From Dechloromonas sp. HYN0024 (GTDB lineage: Bacteria > Pseudomonadota > Gammaproteobacteria > Burkholderiales > Rhodocyclaceae): 64,000 nucleotides of DNA. The stretch spans positions 1,010,501 to 1,074,500 of the forward strand of contig NZ_CP031842.1 of NCBI RefSeq assembly GCF_003441615.1. The letters are read 5' to 3'. Shown here piece by piece: positions 33,424 to 42,667 of the stretch. Position 1 is the stretch's first letter, and each line of letters begins with the position of its first letter. The notes below the pieces were generated by a model. It was not told where the DNA came from, ran no database searches, and worked only from the letters and a program-made list of their open reading frames with translations. The position numbers were made by a program, and so were the translations under genes.

Positions 33424-35526
33424 CTAGAAGCCGGCTTCTCGCCAGATCAGTGTGAGCGCCGAGCGCAGGAAACGCAATCCCGGTGCCTCCCAGTCACCTC
33501 TGATCACCACGGTACCTCTCCAGCTGCCGTTGGCCAGGGCATCAGGACGGGCATCGGCGGTCAGGACGACACGATAGGTGGCCCGTTCGGGAATATGTTG
33601 CCCGTTTTTCTCACGGGTCGTCACCGAACCTCCGGCTGGCGAAGCCAACAGGCCATCCGGTAATACCCGCGTGGCATCGCCATCGACCGACCGGACGGTC
33701 AGCGGCAAATAGGGGCCTTCAAGGCCATCGCTGAAGAAGCGGCCGGCATCCCCCTTTTCGATTCGTCGCACCGAATCTTCGTCCAGATAGGTTTCGACGA
33801 CCCAGTGGGTGTCATCGACCAGTACAGCCAGTTTTTCGTTACGTGCCACCCAGGTCCCGGGTTTCATGTCCGGGTCGATATCGACCAGGCGTCCGGTAAA
33901 CGGTGCCTTCGGGGCATGTGTTTCGAGATCGGTCTGAACACTGGCCAGTTCGGCATCGGCACCGGCCCGCTCGGCCTGCAGCAGGAGCAGGTTCTGGCGC
34001 TGTTCTACATCAATGCCGGCAGCAGCGGCCTGCCAGCGCGAGGCCTCCATCTTGGCGTTGGCCCGTTGCCAGCGCCGCTGCAAATCCGGTGACGCCAGCT
34101 GGATCATGATGTCGCCCTGGGCGACCCGGGCCCCGTTGGACCACGGGAGTTCGGTGACCTGGGCACCGAGCGGGGCATAGACGGGGTAAACCTCGGCCGG
34201 CCGGAGCAAGCCCGAGGAAGTCAGGCGCGAGGGCCAGGGCAGGACAAACAGGATCACCACGATGGCCGCCCAACGGGCCGTGTGACGGGCCCGCCGGCTG
34301 GTCGAGATTTCCGGCCAGCGCCGCCGCCATTCCTTGATTTCGGTCCATAGCGGAAAAAGCACGAACCAGCCGATTTCGACCATGAAACACAGGATGCCGA
34401 CGGCTTTGATGAAGAAATGATAGACCAGCGCTGCGATCCCGAGAAACAGGATCAGGCGGTAGATCCAGGTGGCCCAGGCAAAGACGACCAGGGCGCGGGT
34501 TCGTTTGGCGGAAAAAATTTCGGGGGCGGGTTCGCCCAGGGCAAACAGGGTTTCCCGCAAATGCCAGCGTGCCAGGGCAAACGATCGGGCATGGAGGTTT
34601 GGCATGTCGAGCCAGTCTGACAGCAGAAAATAGCCATCAAAGCGCATGAAAGGGCTGGTATTGATAGCCAGCGTGGCAATCCACACGGTTGTTGCCAGCA
34701 TGAAGGCGAGTGATCGCGGGGTACCTTCGGGCAGCAGGCCCCAGGCCAGTGTTGCCCAGCTGGCAATGACCAGTTCCGAGGCAACGCCGGACCCCGCCAC
34801 AGCAAGGCGTTGCTTGGGGTCGGACAGCTTCCAGACTTCATTGGTGTCGGTATAAGCCACCGGCCATAGCACCAGGAAGGCGACGCCCATGGCCGGGACG
34901 CGACAGCCGTAGCGTTTGGCCGTAAAGGCATGGCCAAGTTCGTGGATGACCTTGACCGCCGTCAGAGTCACCCCGTAGGCCACCATGCCCTGCCAGGAAA
35001 GGGTGTCGACCAGTGTCGCCGAGAAGTGTGTCCAGTCGCGATACACTTCCAGAAGGCCGAGCAGCAAGGCAGCCAGGGTCAGCTTGAGGAACAGCGGCTG
35101 GTAGAAGACATCCACATGGTGGACATGCCGGCTCAGCCAGCGGTCAGGCCGGACCAGCGGGATGCGGAAAAACAGGTAGTGGTGCAGCAGCCATTCCCAG
35201 GTTGAACCGCGTTTTTTGCGATAGCGTTCGGCCAGCATGGCCGACATCTCTTCGCCCTCCGGGACCAGCAGCTGGTTTTCCGAGAGGAAGCGGGTCACGG
35301 CCTCGACGTCTTCGCTGTCCGGATGCAACGTGGTTGACGCGCTGATTTCATGGGCAATTGCCTCGGGGTCGGCCAGTGCCCACAGGCTCAGGATCTCAAA
35401 TGTCAGCCAGTCGAGGCGGAAAAACAGATTGCGGACGGGGTCGTGGATGGTCCAGCTGGGCTGGCCATCCGGCAGGTCCGGTCCGGGGTAGAGGGCGAGT
35501 TCTTCGCGCAGGCGGGGCCAGGCCAC
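33424..35526 (-). CDS. PqqD-like / M50 zinc metalloprotease / HlyD fusion protein
   Basis: 700 residues starting GTG 35526, which shares one base with the upstream TAG. Residues about 15-95 resemble a PqqD-like winged helix (SWTIHDPVRNLFFRLDWLTF), the fold used as a RiPP recognition element. A polytopic M50 (site-2-protease) domain follows with HELGH near 195 and the third-ligand motif FMRFDGY near 297, so the zinc site looks complete. After more membrane helices (to about 450), a periplasmic HlyD/lipoyl-type adaptor runs to the end (LRPAEVYPVYAPLGAQVTEL, APFTGRLVDID). Probably processes or exports the giant repeat protein encoded two genes upstream; that role is inference. Confidence 0.88.
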   Translation of the reverse strand: MAWPRLREELALYPGPDLPDGQPSWTIHDPVRNLFFRLDWLTFEILSLWALADPEAIAHEISASTTLHPDSEDVEAVTRFLSENQLLVPEGEEMSAMLAERYRKKRGSTWEWLLHHYLFFRIPLVRPDRWLSRHVHHVDVFYQPLFLKLTLAALLLGLLEVYRDWTHFSATLVDTLSWQGMVAYGVTLTAVKVIHELGHAFTAKRYGCRVPAMGVAFLVLWPVAYTDTNEVWKLSDPKQRLAVAGSGVASELVIASWATLAWGLLPEGTPRSLAFMLATTVWIATLAINTSPFMRFDGYFLLSDWLDMPNLHARSFALARWHLRETLFALGEPAPEIFSAKRTRALVVFAWATWIYRLILFLGIAALVYHFFIKAVGILCFMVEIGWFVLFPLWTEIKEWRRRWPEISTSRRARHTARWAAIVVILFVLPWPSRLTSSGLLRPAEVYPVYAPLGAQVTELPWSNGARVAQGDIMIQLASPDLQRRWQRANAKMEASRWQAAAAGIDVEQRQNLLLLQAERAGADAELASVQTDLETHAPKAPFTGRLVDIDPDMKPGTWVARNEKLAVLVDDTHWVVETYLDEDSVRRIEKGDAGRFFSDGLEGPYLPLTVRSVDGDATRVLPDGLLASPAGGSVTTREKNGQHIPERATYRVVLTADARPDALANGSWRGTVVIRGDWEAPGLRFLRSALTLIWREAGF

Positions 35527-36887
35527 TACAGCCCCACCATCTGCCGTAAGGAGGCGAGCGGCCGGCGCAGGACCCAGTAAAACAAGGGGACCCAGCCGCC
35601 GCTCAGTTTTGCCGTCCCCTTCAGTCCGACGCGATGCCCCGTCTGTCCATCCAGCCGGGCGCGCACGCGGTAGGCGTAACTGCCATCGGGTCTGAGCACC
35701 GCATCATGGGCGGCATAGCGGACGGCAGCCGATACGGCAAACAGCGGGCTGGCATTGAGATAAAGGCTGACCGCTGATTCCGGCTCGAGCGGAATGGCAT
35801 CACCGACCGGCAACCAGGCTTCGATTTCAACATCGTCGGGGGCGGCAATGCGCATGATCCGCTCGCCGGTGACTACCGGCTTGCCGATCCATTCGGTCGG
35901 ATCATCAAAGAGGGCGATTCCATCCTGCGGGGCCGTGACGTGGGATCGTTCAAGCTGTCCGTGCAGGAAGTTGGCTTCTGCCTTGCGCTCCTCAATCTTG
36001 CCCTGAACGATGGCCAACTGTGCCTTGGATTTGGCATCCGACAATGCCTGTTGGGCAAATTGCCGGTACTCGGCTTCGGCCGTTGCCAGCGACTGGGTCG
36101 CTACTTCGCTGCGGGCAACCAGCGGGGCCTGGTCGAAATCAAACAGGGCCTGCCCCTGTTTGACACTTTCGTTCGGCTTGACGAAAAAGGTGCCGACCAC
36201 GCCATCAAGCGGGGCGCGAATCATGGCCGGATTCGATGGCACCAGTTCACCCGGTGCGAGGACAGTCAGGCGTACAGGCAGCAACAGGACGATGGCCACG
36301 ACGGCAGCCCACCGGATACGTCGTTGCTGCCACCAGGTTTGCCCGTCGCCGGGCTGGAAGTAGGCTCTGGTCTGGTCGCGCCAGCGGCGCCACGACCACG
36401 GGTCAGGGCGAAAGTGGGCGTGCCAGGCATGACGCCAGACATCGATCCATTCGGTCAGCAGGGCAATTTCATCGGCTTGCCAGGGGGTGTCGCGGGCCAG
36501 CAAAAGGCCACCGGGGCCGGGCGAATGAGCCTCCTGCCCGGCCGCCAGCGGGAACCACAAGGCAAAGGCCGGCAACCATTCGCTCCACTCGTCGGCTTCC
36601 TCACCCGGCAAGTCATTGGCTTGAATCTCCCGGCACCCCACCTGTTGGTCCAGCAGGTGCCGGCAGACGCGTTTCAGCCAATGGACGTAGGGAGCATTGG
36701 CTTCCGGTTGCAGCACGCCGGACAGCATGCGGACGCCGCCATCGTCGAACCACAGGGCGGCCTGCCGGTAGGGGGCAAGCAAATGCGTGTCATTGACTGC
36801 AATGAAGCCCAGTTCGATGACATCATTTGCCCGGCGTGCACGGCGCGAGAGATCGAGAAACGCGGTATATAAATCCTGAACTGCCAC
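35526..36887 (-). CDS. HlyD-family adaptor with extra N-terminal cytosolic domain
   Basis: 453 residues from GTG 36887 (GAGG eight bases upstream). Residues 1-185 are soluble and Trp-rich (FAVNDTHLL-like start, WLPAFALWFPLAAGQE), faintly GAF-like but not identified. One membrane helix follows (about 192-212), then a HlyD adaptor: lipoyl half-motif RAPLDGVVGTFFVKPNESVK, a helical hairpin with QxxLxxA-type heptads, second half-motif VTAPQDGIALFDDPTEW and a beta barrel. It should bridge inner and outer membrane partners. It overlaps the M50 fusion start by one base, implying a complex between the two. Located 34 bases after the giant gene. Confidence 0.88.
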   Translation of the reverse strand: MAVQDLYTAFLDLSRRARRANDVIELGFIAVNDTHLLAPYRQAALWFDDGGVRMLSGVLQPEANAPYVHWLKRVCRHLLDQQVGCREIQANDLPGEEADEWSEWLPAFALWFPLAAGQEAHSPGPGGLLLARDTPWQADEIALLTEWIDVWRHAWHAHFRPDPWSWRRWRDQTRAYFQPGDGQTWWQQRRIRWAAVVAIVLLLPVRLTVLAPGELVPSNPAMIRAPLDGVVGTFFVKPNESVKQGQALFDFDQAPLVARSEVATQSLATAEAEYRQFAQQALSDAKSKAQLAIVQGKIEERKAEANFLHGQLERSHVTAPQDGIALFDDPTEWIGKPVVTGERIMRIAAPDDVEIEAWLPVGDAIPLEPESAVSLYLNASPLFAVSAAVRYAAHDAVLRPDGSYAYRVRARLDGQTGHRVGLKGTAKLSGGWVPLFYWVLRRPLASLRQMVGL

Positions 36888-36921
36888 GCATTACCTCACC
36901 CTGTTGCCGCGTTCGGTACGA

Positions 36922-39900
36922 TCAAGCCACTACCGATGCACGTTCCGTTGCTGATACGGCACTCCGGACCAGTCGCTCGGCCGGAACGCCACGCTTGGCC
37001 GCCAGTCTGATCTGCTCGGACAAACCGGTACGACCACGCGGTAGATCCTGTTCGGCTGACTTGCCGGCTGGGAGCTTATCATGATCACCCGAAACGTCTG
37101 CTATCACTGGCTTTTCCACCGTCAGCGAAATGCGGATGACACGGTCGCGTCCCTGTGCATCCTTGCCCGTGAGCTGGATACGGAGGCTGCCTTGCAGATC
37201 GTTCGGGGCCTTGCCGATGAATTTTCCGGTAACCGGGTCAAATTTCAGCCATTCCGGCAGTGGTTCGCCGTTGTTCTGAACCGCGAAAAAGTCCGGCTTT
37301 TCGGGGCCTTGCACGAAATCAGCCGGCAAGGTGAAGGTGAACTTGCCACCGGTCGGAACAAACAGGACGAAATCGCTTCGTTCGACGCTGGTGTCGAGGG
37401 CCGCCAGTTCAAAGCGCAGGTAATCACCGGCATCCAGATCCTGCGGTCCGGCCGCTGTCGGCGCGGCATTGATCAGGGCATTCGGATCGAACACCGGGGC
37501 CGTTTCACCGGTCACGTTGTCGTTGGCACCCGGTACCCGGCCACTGGCAAAGTTTCCGCGCAGCCCGGTGACTTTCGGGACGTCGCTGCCGGAGATGCCG
37601 CTGGTCCCGTTCGAGTCGGCCGCGGTGCCCGTTGTCTGGGTGCCAGCCACTGTTGCATTGCGGCCGGAAACGTTCAGCCCATACGACAGAGTCTGGGTGG
37701 CACCGCTCTTGTCGGTGGCCGTAATGATGATATCGAGCTTGCCGACATCGGCGTTGTTGGCCACGCCGGTAAAGCGTTGCGTTTCCGGATCGAATTTTAG
37801 CCAGGTCGGCAGTGCATCGCCATTGGCCAGCCTTGCGCTGACGGTCAGCTGGTCGCCACGGTCGATATCGCTGAACAGGTCAGCCGGCAATTGCAGAGTG
37901 AAGGCATCGCCGGCGATGGTCGCTTGATCGGCGATGGTGCCGTTGGCAACCGGGGCATCGTTCTCGCCGGTCAGGGTGATGGTGGCCGTCCTGGTGGCCA
38001 CGCCGCCCTGACCATCATTCACCGTGTAGGTGAAGCTGTCGGTCGCTTTTTCGCCAGCCGCAAGGGTTTCGAACTGGCCATTCGGGTCGTAACTGAAGGT
38101 GCCGTCGCCGTTGTTGATGACCGTGCCTTTGGTGCCCGTCGTGTCCATCGTGAAGGTGGCGGTGCTGCCTGCATCGACATCCGTGTAGTCGGCCTTCAGG
38201 GTGATCGCTGCGCCGTTCTCGGACACTGCGCCGGCAATGTCCTTGGCCACGGGGGCGTCGTTGGTGCCAGCGATGTTGACCGTTACCGTGGCGGTGCCGC
38301 CGTCGGAGGTGGCGACGGTGAAGCTGTCCACAACGTTGTTGCCGGCATTGAGCGCATCAAGCGCACCATTCGTGGCGTAGGTCCAGCTGCCGTCGGCCTT
38401 GACGGCAAAGGTGCCGTAAGTGCCGGCGGCGGTGTTGGCGACGATGGTGGCGGCGGTGGCATCCTTGTCGGTCAAGGTCAGCGTGCCGCCGGTGCTTTGG
38501 GCGGCATCGGTCTCGGTCAGGGTGACGGAGGCGTTGCTCAGGCTGGCGATGTCTTCGCTGCCGGTGATGTCGATGCTCACGGTGGCGCTGGCACCATCGC
38601 TGGTTCTGACGGTAAAGGATTCGCTTACCTTCTGGCCGGCATTGAGCGCATCAAGAGCGTCATTGGTGGCGTAGGTCCAGGTGCCGTCGGCCTGCACGGC
38701 AAAGGTGCCGTAGGTGCCGGCGGTGGTGTTGGCGACGAGCGTGGCGGCCGTGGCGTCCTTGTCGGTCACGGTCAGCGTGCCGCCGGTGCTTTGGGTCGCA
38801 TCGGTCTCGGTCAGGGCGACGGTGGCGCTGCTCAGGCTGGCGACGTCTTCGCTGCCGGTGATGTCGATGAGCACGGTGGCGCTGCCGCCATCGCTGGTTC
38901 CGACGGTAAAGGAGTCGCTCACCTTCTGGCCGGCATTGAGTGCATCGAGGGCACCATTGGTGGCGTAGGTCCAGCTGCCGTCGGCCTTGACGGCAAAGGT
39001 GCCGTAGGCACTGGTGATGGTGTTGGCGACGATGGTGGCGGCGGTGGCATCCTTGTCGCTCAGGGTGAGCGTGCCGCCGGTGCTTTGCGCGGCGTCGGTC
39101 TCGGTCAGGGCGACGGTGGCGTTGCTCAGGCTGGCGATGTCTTCGCTGCCGGTGATGTCGATGACCACGGTGGCGCTGCCGCCATCGGTGGTCTTGACGG
39201 TAAAGGAATCGCTCACCTTCTGGCCGGCATTGAGCGCGTCGAGGGCGCTATTCATCGCATAGGTCCAGGTTCCATCAGCCTTGACCGAGAAGGTGCCGTA
39301 GAGTCCGGCTTTTCCGGTCTGGGCGACGACGGTGGCGGCGGTGGCATCCTTGTCGGTTACCGTCAGCGTGCCACCGGTGCTTTGGGCGGCGTCGGTCTCG
39401 GTCAGGTTAACTGTGGCGCTGCTCAGGCTGGCGACGTCCTGGGTACCGGTAATGGTGACTTTGACGGTGGCGGTGCCGCCATCGGTGGTCGCCACGGCGA
39501 AGGTATCCGTGACTTTCTGGCCGGCGTTGAGCGTATCGAGGGCACCATTGGTCGTGTAGGTCCAGCTTCCATCAGCCAGTATCGAGAAACTTCCGTAAGT
39601 CCCGGCCTTGGCGGTCTGGGCGACGACCGTTGCGGCGGTGGCATCCTTGTCGGTTACCGTCAGTTTGCCGCCGGTGCTTTGCGTGGCATCCGTCTCGGTC
39701 AGGGCGACGGCGGCGCTGCTCAGGGTCGCTTTGTCCTGGCTGCCGGTGATGGTGACCAGAACGGTCGCACTGCCGCCATCGGTGGTGGCGACGATAAAGC
39801 TGTCGGTCACCTTCTGGCCGGCGTCGAGAAAATCAAGCGCCCCATTGGTGTTGTAGGTCCAGCTGCCATCAGACTGTACCGAGAAACTCCCGTAAGTTCC

Positions 39901-42642
39901 GGCCGTGCCGGTCTGGGTGACGACGGTTGCGTCGGTGGCATCCTTGTCGGTCACGACGAGCTTGCCGCTGGCGCTTCGCACAGCGTTGGTTTCGGTCAGT
40001 TTGGGGGTGGCGCCGCTCAGGGTGGCAATGTCTTCGCTACCGGTGATGTTGATGATCACTTGTGCGCTGCCGCCATCGGTGGTGGCGACGGTGAAGGTGT
40101 CCGTGACAAGCTGGCCGGCATTGAGCGTATCAAGCGCGCCATTGGTGGTATAGGTCCAGGTGCCGTCGGTCTTGACGGTCAGGTTGCCATAGGTGCCGAC
40201 CCTGGCCGTCTGGGCAATGACCGTCGCGGCCGCGGCATCCTTGTCGGTGAGGACCAGTTTGCCGCCGGTGGTCTGTGTGGCATTCGATTCGATCAGGGTA
40301 GCCGTCGCACTGGTCAGCGTGGCGATGTCCTGGCTGCCCGCGATATTGACCGTCACTTGGGCGAAAACACCGTCGGTGGTGGCGACGGTGAAGATGTCCG
40401 CGATGTTCTGGCCGGCATTGAGTGAATCGAGCGCGCTATTGGTCACGTAGGTCCAGCTGCCGTCGGCCTTGATGGCGAAAGTGCCGTAGGCGCCCGAGGT
40501 GGTCTGGGTGATGACGGTGGCTGCCGTTGCATCCTTGTCGGTCAGCGTCAGTGTGCCGCCCGTGCTGAGTACGTCATTTGCCTCGGTCAGCGCCACGGTG
40601 GCGTTGGCCAGGGTAGACCGGTCCTCGCTACCAGTAATGTTGACCGTTACCTGCGCACTTGCACCATCGGTGGTGGCAACCGTGAAGGTATCGGTCACGA
40701 CCTGGCGGGCATTGAGCGAATCGAGCGCGCCATTCGTGGTGTAGCTCCAGTCTCCGCTCGCATTCACCGAGAAGGTGCCGTAGTTGCCGAGGGCGCCGGC
40801 TTGGGCCACGACGGTCGCGGCCGTGGCATCCTTGTCCGCCAGGTTGAGCTTGCCGCTCGTGGTCAGTGCTGCATCCATTTCTGTCAGTGCCGCCGTTGCG
40901 CTGGGCAGTGTCGAGACGTCCTGGCTGCCGGTGATGGTGATGCTGACCGTAGCAGTGCCGCCATCGGTGGTGGCCACGGTGAAATTGTCGGTGACGATCT
41001 GGCCGGCATTGAGCGAGTCGAGCGCGCTATTCGTGGTGTAGGTCCATACGCCGTTGGCGGCCACCGAGAAGCTGCCGTAAGTGCCGATCTTGCCGGTTTG
41101 GGAAACCACCGTTGCTGCCGTGGCATCCTTGTCGGTGACGGTCAGTGTGCCGCCGGTGTTGAGCTCGGCATTGGTCTCAGTCAGTCCGGTGCTGGCACTG
41201 GTCAGGCTGGCGATGTCCTGGCTGCCTGTAATGTTGACCGTGATGGTCCGTTGCGCGCTTCCATCGAAGGATTTGACGGTCAGGCTGTCGCTGGCCGATT
41301 GCCCGCTGTTGAGCTTGTCGGAAAGCGCCGGGTCGAGGGCGTAGGTCCACGTGCCGTCGGTGGCGAAGGTAAAGGTGCCATAAGTGCCCTGGAGCAGGGC
41401 CGGTGTCTGGAATTTGCTTTGCCCGGCATCGGGGTCGCTGACTGTTAATTTGCCGCCGGCCGAAGGGTCACCGACGACCAGCGAGCCAGCCTCGATGACC
41501 CTGGTGTCTTCGCTGCCTGATGCCGTAATGTTGGCCGGACTATTCGGGGCGCTTACCGTAATGTCGATGACCAGATTGGCCGTGACGGGAGCCTTCCCAT
41601 CAGTCACGGTGTACGTGAAGGTGTCGGTGTAGCTTCCTGCCGTGAGGGAATTGGGCGTGTAGGTATAGCCGCCGGTCTTGTCTATTACGAGGTTGCCATA
41701 GACGCCCTCAACGGTGGTGGTGCCGACGCCTTGACTGACATTTTTCTGGTCCCGGCTACTATCGACTCTGGTGACATTTAACGTGTCACCGTCGGCATCC
41801 GTATCGTTGCTCAGAACAGAGCCTGATACTGGATTTCGCTGGGTCGTTACATTTGCGTCGCTAACCGCAACCGGAGCCCTGTTGACTGGCGGTGCCAGCA
41901 GCCCGTCAAAGGCAGCCAGCGCTGCCGGATCGGCCAGGGCGCTACTTTCGATGGTGCCGGCCGTGGCTTCCAGCGTCCAGTTGCCGCCGAGCGCCGTATT
42001 GCCGGTCGCGTCGGTTGATGCCGCAATGTCGGCCGAGGTGGCGCTGGCAATGGCATTGATGAAGGCTTCGCCAGCCGTTCCCTGGGCAATGTCGCAACCG
42101 TAAAGCAGGATGTCGCCACTATCGGACAAGGCGCTGCCGATGGCTGAAAACTGCTGCTGATACTGGCTCAGCATGTCGGCCGTATAGCCCTTGCCACCGA
42201 GCAGCAGTTCGCCACTGGTGCCGTGGCTAAGGATGTGGATGGCGTCGAAGCCTGTCTTGCCACCGAGGAAGTTGGCAATTTGCTCAATGCCATCGGTGCC
42301 GGACGTCAGCAGAACGATCTCAACACCCGACTTGACGCCGGCCGCCAGGGCTTGCCAGTTTTCCACCGTGGTGTCGATGAAGGCGACTTCCCGGGAGGGT
42401 GTCTGGCTAGCTGCAAGAGCCCCTTCGCGGCTGGTGTCAGTTGTGCTGGCAATGCCCTTGTCGATGACCGTGCTGGCGCCCGAGGTATCGGCAATCGGGT
42501 CTGGGGCAGCGGTAGCTACGGCAGCGCCGTCAAACATCAAACGCTGTTCCAAAGCCAGTGGCGAAGGTTTGCGCCGCTGCAGGCCGGACTTGCGCAGCTG
42601 GGAGGTCGGCGAGAGCTTGGCGCTTGAGCGATGGTGGTTCAT
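36922..42642 (-). CDS. giant repetitive surface/secreted protein: LEPR-XLL-like motif, DUF4347, VCBS-type repeats
   Basis: 1906 residues. No Sec signal; the basic N-terminus carries ALEQRLMFDGAA near residue 30, a variant of the LEPRxLLFDGA motif seen in huge adhesin-like proteins. DUF4347 (about 65-250) follows, with a caspase-like H140 (LSHG) and C183 (YGC). Then come a cadherin-like domain, one degenerate repeat, ten 98-residue VCBS-type repeats, another cadherin-like domain, and two putative-Ig domains (LPTWLKFDPETQRF, LPEWLKFDPVTGKF). No RTX nonapeptides or typical type I C-terminus. Genes for a TolC-like channel, adaptors and an M50 fusion flank it. Probably an adhesin or biofilm protein exported by those products. 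Confidence 0.92.
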   Translation of the reverse strand: MNHHRSSAKLSPTSQLRKSGLQRRKPSPLALEQRLMFDGAAVATAAPDPIADTSGASTVIDKGIASTTDTSREGALAASQTPSREVAFIDTTVENWQALAAGVKSGVEIVLLTSGTDGIEQIANFLGGKTGFDAIHILSHGTSGELLLGGKGYTADMLSQYQQQFSAIGSALSDSGDILLYGCDIAQGTAGEAFINAIASATSADIAASTDATGNTALGGNWTLEATAGTIESSALADPAALAAFDGLLAPPVNRAPVAVSDANVTTQRNPVSGSVLSNDTDADGDTLNVTRVDSSRDQKNVSQGVGTTTVEGVYGNLVIDKTGGYTYTPNSLTAGSYTDTFTYTVTDGKAPVTANLVIDITVSAPNSPANITASGSEDTRVIEAGSLVVGDPSAGGKLTVSDPDAGQSKFQTPALLQGTYGTFTFATDGTWTYALDPALSDKLNSGQSASDSLTVKSFDGSAQRTITVNITGSQDIASLTSASTGLTETNAELNTGGTLTVTDKDATAATVVSQTGKIGTYGSFSVAANGVWTYTTNSALDSLNAGQIVTDNFTVATTDGGTATVSITITGSQDVSTLPSATAALTEMDAALTTSGKLNLADKDATAATVVAQAGALGNYGTFSVNASGDWSYTTNGALDSLNARQVVTDTFTVATTDGASAQVTVNITGSEDRSTLANATVALTEANDVLSTGGTLTLTDKDATAATVITQTTSGAYGTFAIKADGSWTYVTNSALDSLNAGQNIADIFTVATTDGVFAQVTVNIAGSQDIATLTSATATLIESNATQTTGGKLVLTDKDAAAATVIAQTARVGTYGNLTVKTDGTWTYTTNGALDTLNAGQLVTDTFTVATTDGGSAQVIINITGSEDIATLSGATPKLTETNAVRSASGKLVVTDKDATDATVVTQTGTAGTYGSFSVQSDGSWTYNTNGALDFLDAGQKVTDSFIVATTDGGSATVLVTITGSQDKATLSSAAVALTETDATQSTGGKLTVTDKDATAATVVAQTAKAGTYGSFSILADGSWTYTTNGALDTLNAGQKVTDTFAVATTDGGTATVKVTITGTQDVASLSSATVNLTETDAAQSTGGTLTVTDKDATAATVVAQTGKAGLYGTFSVKADGTWTYAMNSALDALNAGQKVSDSFTVKTTDGGSATVVIDITGSEDIASLSNATVALTETDAAQSTGGTLTLSDKDATAATIVANTITSAYGTFAVKADGSWTYATNGALDALNAGQKVSDSFTVGTSDGGSATVLIDITGSEDVASLSSATVALTETDATQSTGGTLTVTDKDATAATLVANTTAGTYGTFAVQADGTWTYATNDALDALNAGQKVSESFTVRTSDGASATVSIDITGSEDIASLSNASVTLTETDAAQSTGGTLTLTDKDATAATIVANTAAGTYGTFAVKADGSWTYATNGALDALNAGNNVVDSFTVATSDGGTATVTVNIAGTNDAPVAKDIAGAVSENGAAITLKADYTDVDAGSTATFTMDTTGTKGTVINNGDGTFSYDPNGQFETLAAGEKATDSFTYTVNDGQGGVATRTATITLTGENDAPVANGTIADQATIAGDAFTLQLPADLFSDIDRGDQLTVSARLANGDALPTWLKFDPETQRFTGVANNADVGKLDIIITATDKSGATQTLSYGLNVSGRNATVAGTQTTGTAADSNGTSGISGSDVPKVTGLRGNFASGRVPGANDNVTGETAPVFDPNALINAAPTAAGPQDLDAGDYLRFELAALDTSVERSDFVLFVPTGGKFTFTLPADFVQGPEKPDFFAVQNNGEPLPEWLKFDPVTGKFIGKAPNDLQGSLRIQLTGKDAQGRDRVIRISLTVEKPVIADVSGDHDKLPAGKSAEQDLPRGRTGLSEQIRLAAKRGVPAERLVRSAVSATERASVVA
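38260..41217 (-). repeat. ten tandem 98-residue VCBS-type repeats
   Basis: Ten units of about 285-306 bases, most close to 294, lie within the giant gene. Each begins near D-(I/V)-A-S-L-S-x-A-T-V-x-LTETDA, contains DKDATAAT, YGTF and WTYxTNxALD-LNAGQ, and ends in ITGS(E/Q). The promoter-distal units (7-10, toward 38260) are the most alike, indicating recent unequal crossing-over or gene conversion. Not a CRISPR: units are coding and have no spacers. Confidence 0.93.
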
Positions 42643-42667
42643 ACGATGCCTCTTTGGAACGATGGCC

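Noticed and set aside
36922..37200. RTX-type type I secretion signal at the C-terminus of the giant protein
   Set aside because: No GGxGxD nonapeptides. The end is a basic, Ala/Arg-containing tail, not the hydrophobic-acidic ending expected.
37891..40425. 844-residue open frame opposite the giant repeat gene
   Set aside because: Gly/Ala/Val/Asp-rich antisense shadow of the VCBS repeats; it repeats with the same 294-base period and has no start signals or family features.
38260..41217. CRISPR-like periodic repeats
   Set aside because: The 294-base period is coding, diverges mainly at synonymous-like positions and has no short repeat/unique spacer pattern.
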